The notes under the pieces were generated by a model that was not told the DNA's origin, searched no databases, and worked only from the letters and a program-made list of their open reading frames with translations. Shown one piece after another: positions 60,620 through 64,000 of a DNA stretch of 64,000 nucleotides. The translations under genes were made by a program, and so were the position numbers. Each line of letters begins with the position of its first letter. Position 1 is the first letter of the stretch. This stretch comes from Dasyornis broadbenti (lineage: Eukaryota > Chordata > Aves > Passeriformes > Dasyornithidae). The DNA is taken from assembly GCA_013397935.1 (NCBI GenBank), contig VZRN01005166.1:467054-531053 (forward strand), read 5' to 3'.

Positions 60620-63600
60620 GTCAGCAAGAAAAATGAAAACGGCTCCTTTATGGAAGTCTCTGGAGAGAAACAAACAAAATGAACCTGTAAATGCCAGGTT
60701 CAAAGTATCAATGCTTCTCTTTTTAAATTCTCTCTTAATGATGGGTTTTAACCCTAAGAAAGAAGAAGTTTTTACTTCCCATTTTACCTCAGCCTAAATG
60801 ATTTTTTTCTTAATTTGAATGAGTTAACATGCACTTTTACAAAATAAGGACCCTCCTTGGAAAGTTCCACTTTTAGCCAGTTTCCCATGGTAAGTCTGAA
60901 ATATTTTTTAATGCACTCCCCCTTCAACTGCCCTGATCTCCCAATAAAAGGCCAAGATAATTAGATTAACTACTCTACCCTGTTTGTAAATTTTCACAGG
61001 AAACAATTACTGTCAGAAATAATGAATGTTTCATATTTACAAATTCATTGTTGGTCTCTTCCTCCCCACCCTTTTTCTTAGTAGAGAAAATAGGGTTGCT
61101 TTGCTTATCCATAGAGGTATCTTTTCTGCCATAAAATTTGCTGTTGGTCTACAGCAGGTGTGTTTTCCAGCACAGCAGTATCAACTAAGGTTATTTTTAT
61201 TTTAACCAATTGTTTATATTGTTAGCAGCTTGTTGTAGATATGGTTACACTGGGATGGAAAGTGTTTTTGCCAGTAGAACTTACTTCACTGGGAATGAGT
61301 GTTTTCTGTGCCAGTAAGATTACTTTCTTTTCTTTTCTCCCTGGCCAGTAGAAGCTGCACCCACACATGGTTGGTTTGCCAGGACAGTTATACTGGTAAA
61401 CTTTTCCTCATGCTGACCTGGTCTCCAAAACAGCATTGCATAAATAATAGAGGCAGGTGGGAGCAATCTTAAGTGAATGCCAAAATACTGCTGTTGAGTT
61501 CATTCTTTGGTCAGAAGCCTTGTGGTGCTGTCAAGGGTCAGCTATTTTGGGGCAGGTGGAGAGAATTGCAGAAGGAGATGACATGCTTCAGCATTGCTTA
61601 AATTCTGCCTTTAGAAATATCTTTACAGTTAAAGCTACTTTGAAAAGGAGTAGTGCCAGATTATGGCATGACTCCAGTTCCTAGGTGGTCAGGACTAGAA
61701 GGTAGGAGAGATGAAACAAAAGGAAAAGCTCTCATGGGAGTAGTTTAAGAAAAGGAGACTCTTTTTCAGTTGAGCCAGGGAAAAAAAGAAGAAAAGGAGC
61801 TAAGTGTGGGATGCTGGCAGAGGGAGAAAGGAACTTAGGTGGGCTAGGCTAGTTAGAACACACAGCTCTTTGAACATGTGTCTCTGTACTGGCTCACTCT
61901 GCACACTGGATGAAAATCAAGGTATTGGCTATAATTTAAAAGCAGTGGTTGGCTCTTTTCCTGGTGGTCTCCACAGTCTCCAGCACTGCCTTGTGTTGTC
62001 TTTCAGTACAGCTTCACTACTGGTCCCAATGCTGGATGCCGGTAAAGCGGTAGTATGTGTTCTTCTTGGAAGAGGACTTTTTGTCTGGAATTTTCTAGTT
62101 TCTGTAGTATAGTAGCATCCAAAGTGTATAAGTTATTTAGTTTTAATTTTTTTCATTTTATCTATTATTTTTTATCTATTAATTTCTGCACGCATGTAAT
62201 CCATATGTTTTGGCCATGGGGGTTAATTTTAAAGAGATGTGTCTAGCATACCAGCGAATGATCTGTGCTCTGAACCAATTCTTTTGAACTACACCAGTTG
62301 TTAAGAAATGTTTCTCTGAGCAGCTGTAAGGCACCTGGATACTGTGATGAATGTCACAGTGTAACCAAACTAAATAATGCCTTTACAGTACATATCAGAT
62401 ACTGCTGGTTATGACATTTGTAAATTTATCCACTGCTTTACATAAATAAGGGCTGTTGTAAATATTTAGATATTGTCCTTCTCTGTATGAAAGAATAGAA
62501 AGCAAAGTGTATACTGGAAATGCCAGAAAAGCATTATAAAAAACAAGTTAGGACCATTTGGCAATATTTTTTACTTCCTTATTTAAATTAAAACACTGGA
62601 CTTAACCAGGTGCTGTTTACAGGTCTTCCATTATTTTATGGCTTTATGGATACTTAGATTTTAATGATGGTCAACAAAAAGCTATACAAGGAATTCACAT
62701 TGTATTGGTGTACCACTTCTTACCCTTATATGAAGAGAGATATTATCTTTATTGCAGCAATCAAAATTGACCCAGAATGGGCTTGAACCCTTTGCTGTTA
62801 TTACCTAAGGTCTGAAAAACATTTCTTGCAGCATGTTTCTACTGCATCCTGCTGAACTCATTTTACAGTTTGACAATGGCATTATGGATTGCTTAATGTT
62901 TCCTTTTTGTAAAGAAAAGTCAAGACTTGCCTTTCTACTAGAACAGTATTTCTTTTGTCAACAGAGGGTTAATGTATAAAATTGTTTTCAAGGTCAGATT
63001 GGCAAGTCAGGCTTATAAAAAATCACCTCATGCTTCAGCAGTGATAAAGCAAGAATTGCAACTCAAGTTTTGCTTCTTTCTCTTAAAACCATCTGATTAA
63101 AAATAATGACAGAACACTCTGACATGCATCATAGGTTTGAAAGCTAATTCATACTCTTCCATATTATTGCATTAGTGACTAAATTCTTGTATCTGCAAAA
63201 TAACATAAGGAAGCAAAAAATCCCTTGGCAACAAATGATAAACTACTATTCATTATCAGGATCAGTTTAGTTATTTTAGCAAAAGATTCATAATAGAAAA
63301 GCATTTTTATCTTTGTATATAATTTCCTTTCCATTTTGTTGTTTGATCTTGATAATTGGAATTACTGAATGCTTTTAACTCCTTATAATTCCTATTGAAA
63401 TTAGAGTTGGTTCTTGGTTCAAGATAAAATTTTATCAGTTAGACAACACCTGTTAAAGTATCAGTTACTGATGGCTTCTGTAGATACTTGTGCTGTTTGA
63501 CCTGCAAGACACTTAAAAGCATTTTAAAATGGCATAGGATGATTAAATTGCATGCTGTGAAAATCTAAGGTTTGGGGTTGTTTTTTTCCCTTTGGTATAA

Positions 63601-63818
63601 TTGAAATAATGTATGTCTCAGTAGTACTTGAGATTATGCTTAATGGTAAATTGAGTCAGGAATGTGTTTTCACACTTGTAGGGCTATTCTTCATTACTGC
63701 ATCCATGAGCCAAACTGCCTAAGCACAGCAGCAAGTAAACAGCAGTAATGGTCCTAGTAACAGTTCTGATAATAATCAGACAAACATGAACAGAAAACTC
63801 ACTTCTAATTTTTTCTCT
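60620..63818. other. Unique AT-rich sequence, no gene recognised
   Basis: No repeat or exon supported up to the pyrimidine tract at 63819. Confidence 0.5.
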
Positions 63819-63853
63819 TTTTTTTTTCTTTTTTTTTTCCTTTTTTTTTTCTC
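63819..63853 (+). repeat. T-rich polypyrimidine tract with splice-acceptor-like end
   Basis: Thirty-five pyrimidines, nearly all T with a few C, run into CTCAG at 63851-63855. A second T9-CTCCAG follows at 63895-63909. Either could be a 3' splice site for sequence near the window's end (63856 or 63910 onward, with CAG|GTGGTA at 63961). Equally, it may be an ordinary T-rich simple repeat. Confidence 0.6.
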
Positions 63854-64000
63854 AGCTGCTTATTCCAAGCAACTCTGAATATCTTGTTTGGTTGTTTTTT
63901 TTTCTCCAGTCTTCCCGATGAAACACTGCTACCTACACCTCCCAAACAGAGTGCACCCAGGTGGTAGCCATATTTTGATATCCAAATATTTAAGGAATGA

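Noticed and set aside
1..64000. Bacterial-type features (operons, riboswitches, CRISPR arrays, attachment sites, tRNA or rRNA genes)
   Set aside because: None was found, and the CR1 and LTR content shows that this is vertebrate nuclear DNA.

Overview
This window looks like about 64 kb of ordinary nuclear DNA from a bird. It is AT-rich and CpG-poor, with no operons, no ribosome-binding-site-led genes and no long open reading frames; the longest ATG-initiated frame has 145 codons. The clade call rests on the repeats. There are five to nine fragments of the CR1 LINE family, which dominates sauropsid and especially bird genomes. There is also a solo LTR of about 1.1 kb that matches, from memory, the avian ERVL-type LTR family with the CTGCTCCAGC-rich body. 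No rRNA, tRNA, CRISPR array or complete protein-coding gene was recognised. The setting is most likely a large intron or a gene-poor intergenic stretch.

Layout. 1-4606 is unique sequence with a compact CpG-rich island near 2.33-2.61 kb. A CR1 3' end lies at 4.6 kb, followed by an unrecognised minus-strand ORF (4790-5227) with coding-like composition. 5.2-10.8 kb is unique. 10788-11890 is the solo LTR, in reverse. 13.2-13.9 kb is a reverse CR1 with recognisable ORF2 remains. 14-28 kb is mostly unique AT-rich sequence with small CR1 fragments at 18.6, 23.1 and 26.3 kb and a long hairpin at 22.85 kb. 28.38-29.38 kb is the longest CR1, forward, with a decayed reverse-transcriptase region. 33.7 and 35.7 kb hold further CR1 fragments. 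36.73-37.40 kb is a second probable LTR. 41.5 kb has an old sauropsid repeat. 48.8-49.0 kb is a homopurine GGAAAA/GGGAAA satellite. 54.4 and 54.9 kb hold an old and a younger CR1. The rest of the right half is unique.

The most speculative but most interesting reading is a plus-strand transcription unit in the right half. A TATA box at 44193 is followed by a GTAAGG donor at 44367. Next come an exon-like block at 46641-46763 (strong acceptor, exact GTGAGT donor), another at 50324-50537, a 24-nt microexon-like block at 57968-57991 (very strong polypyrimidine tract, GTAAGA donor), and an acceptor at 63856. The reading phases of all these blocks agree, and the first AUG of the implied RNA opens a 136-codon frame. 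I recognise no protein family in it. Sites of this kind also occur by chance, so it is a testable hypothesis and not an annotation to rely on.
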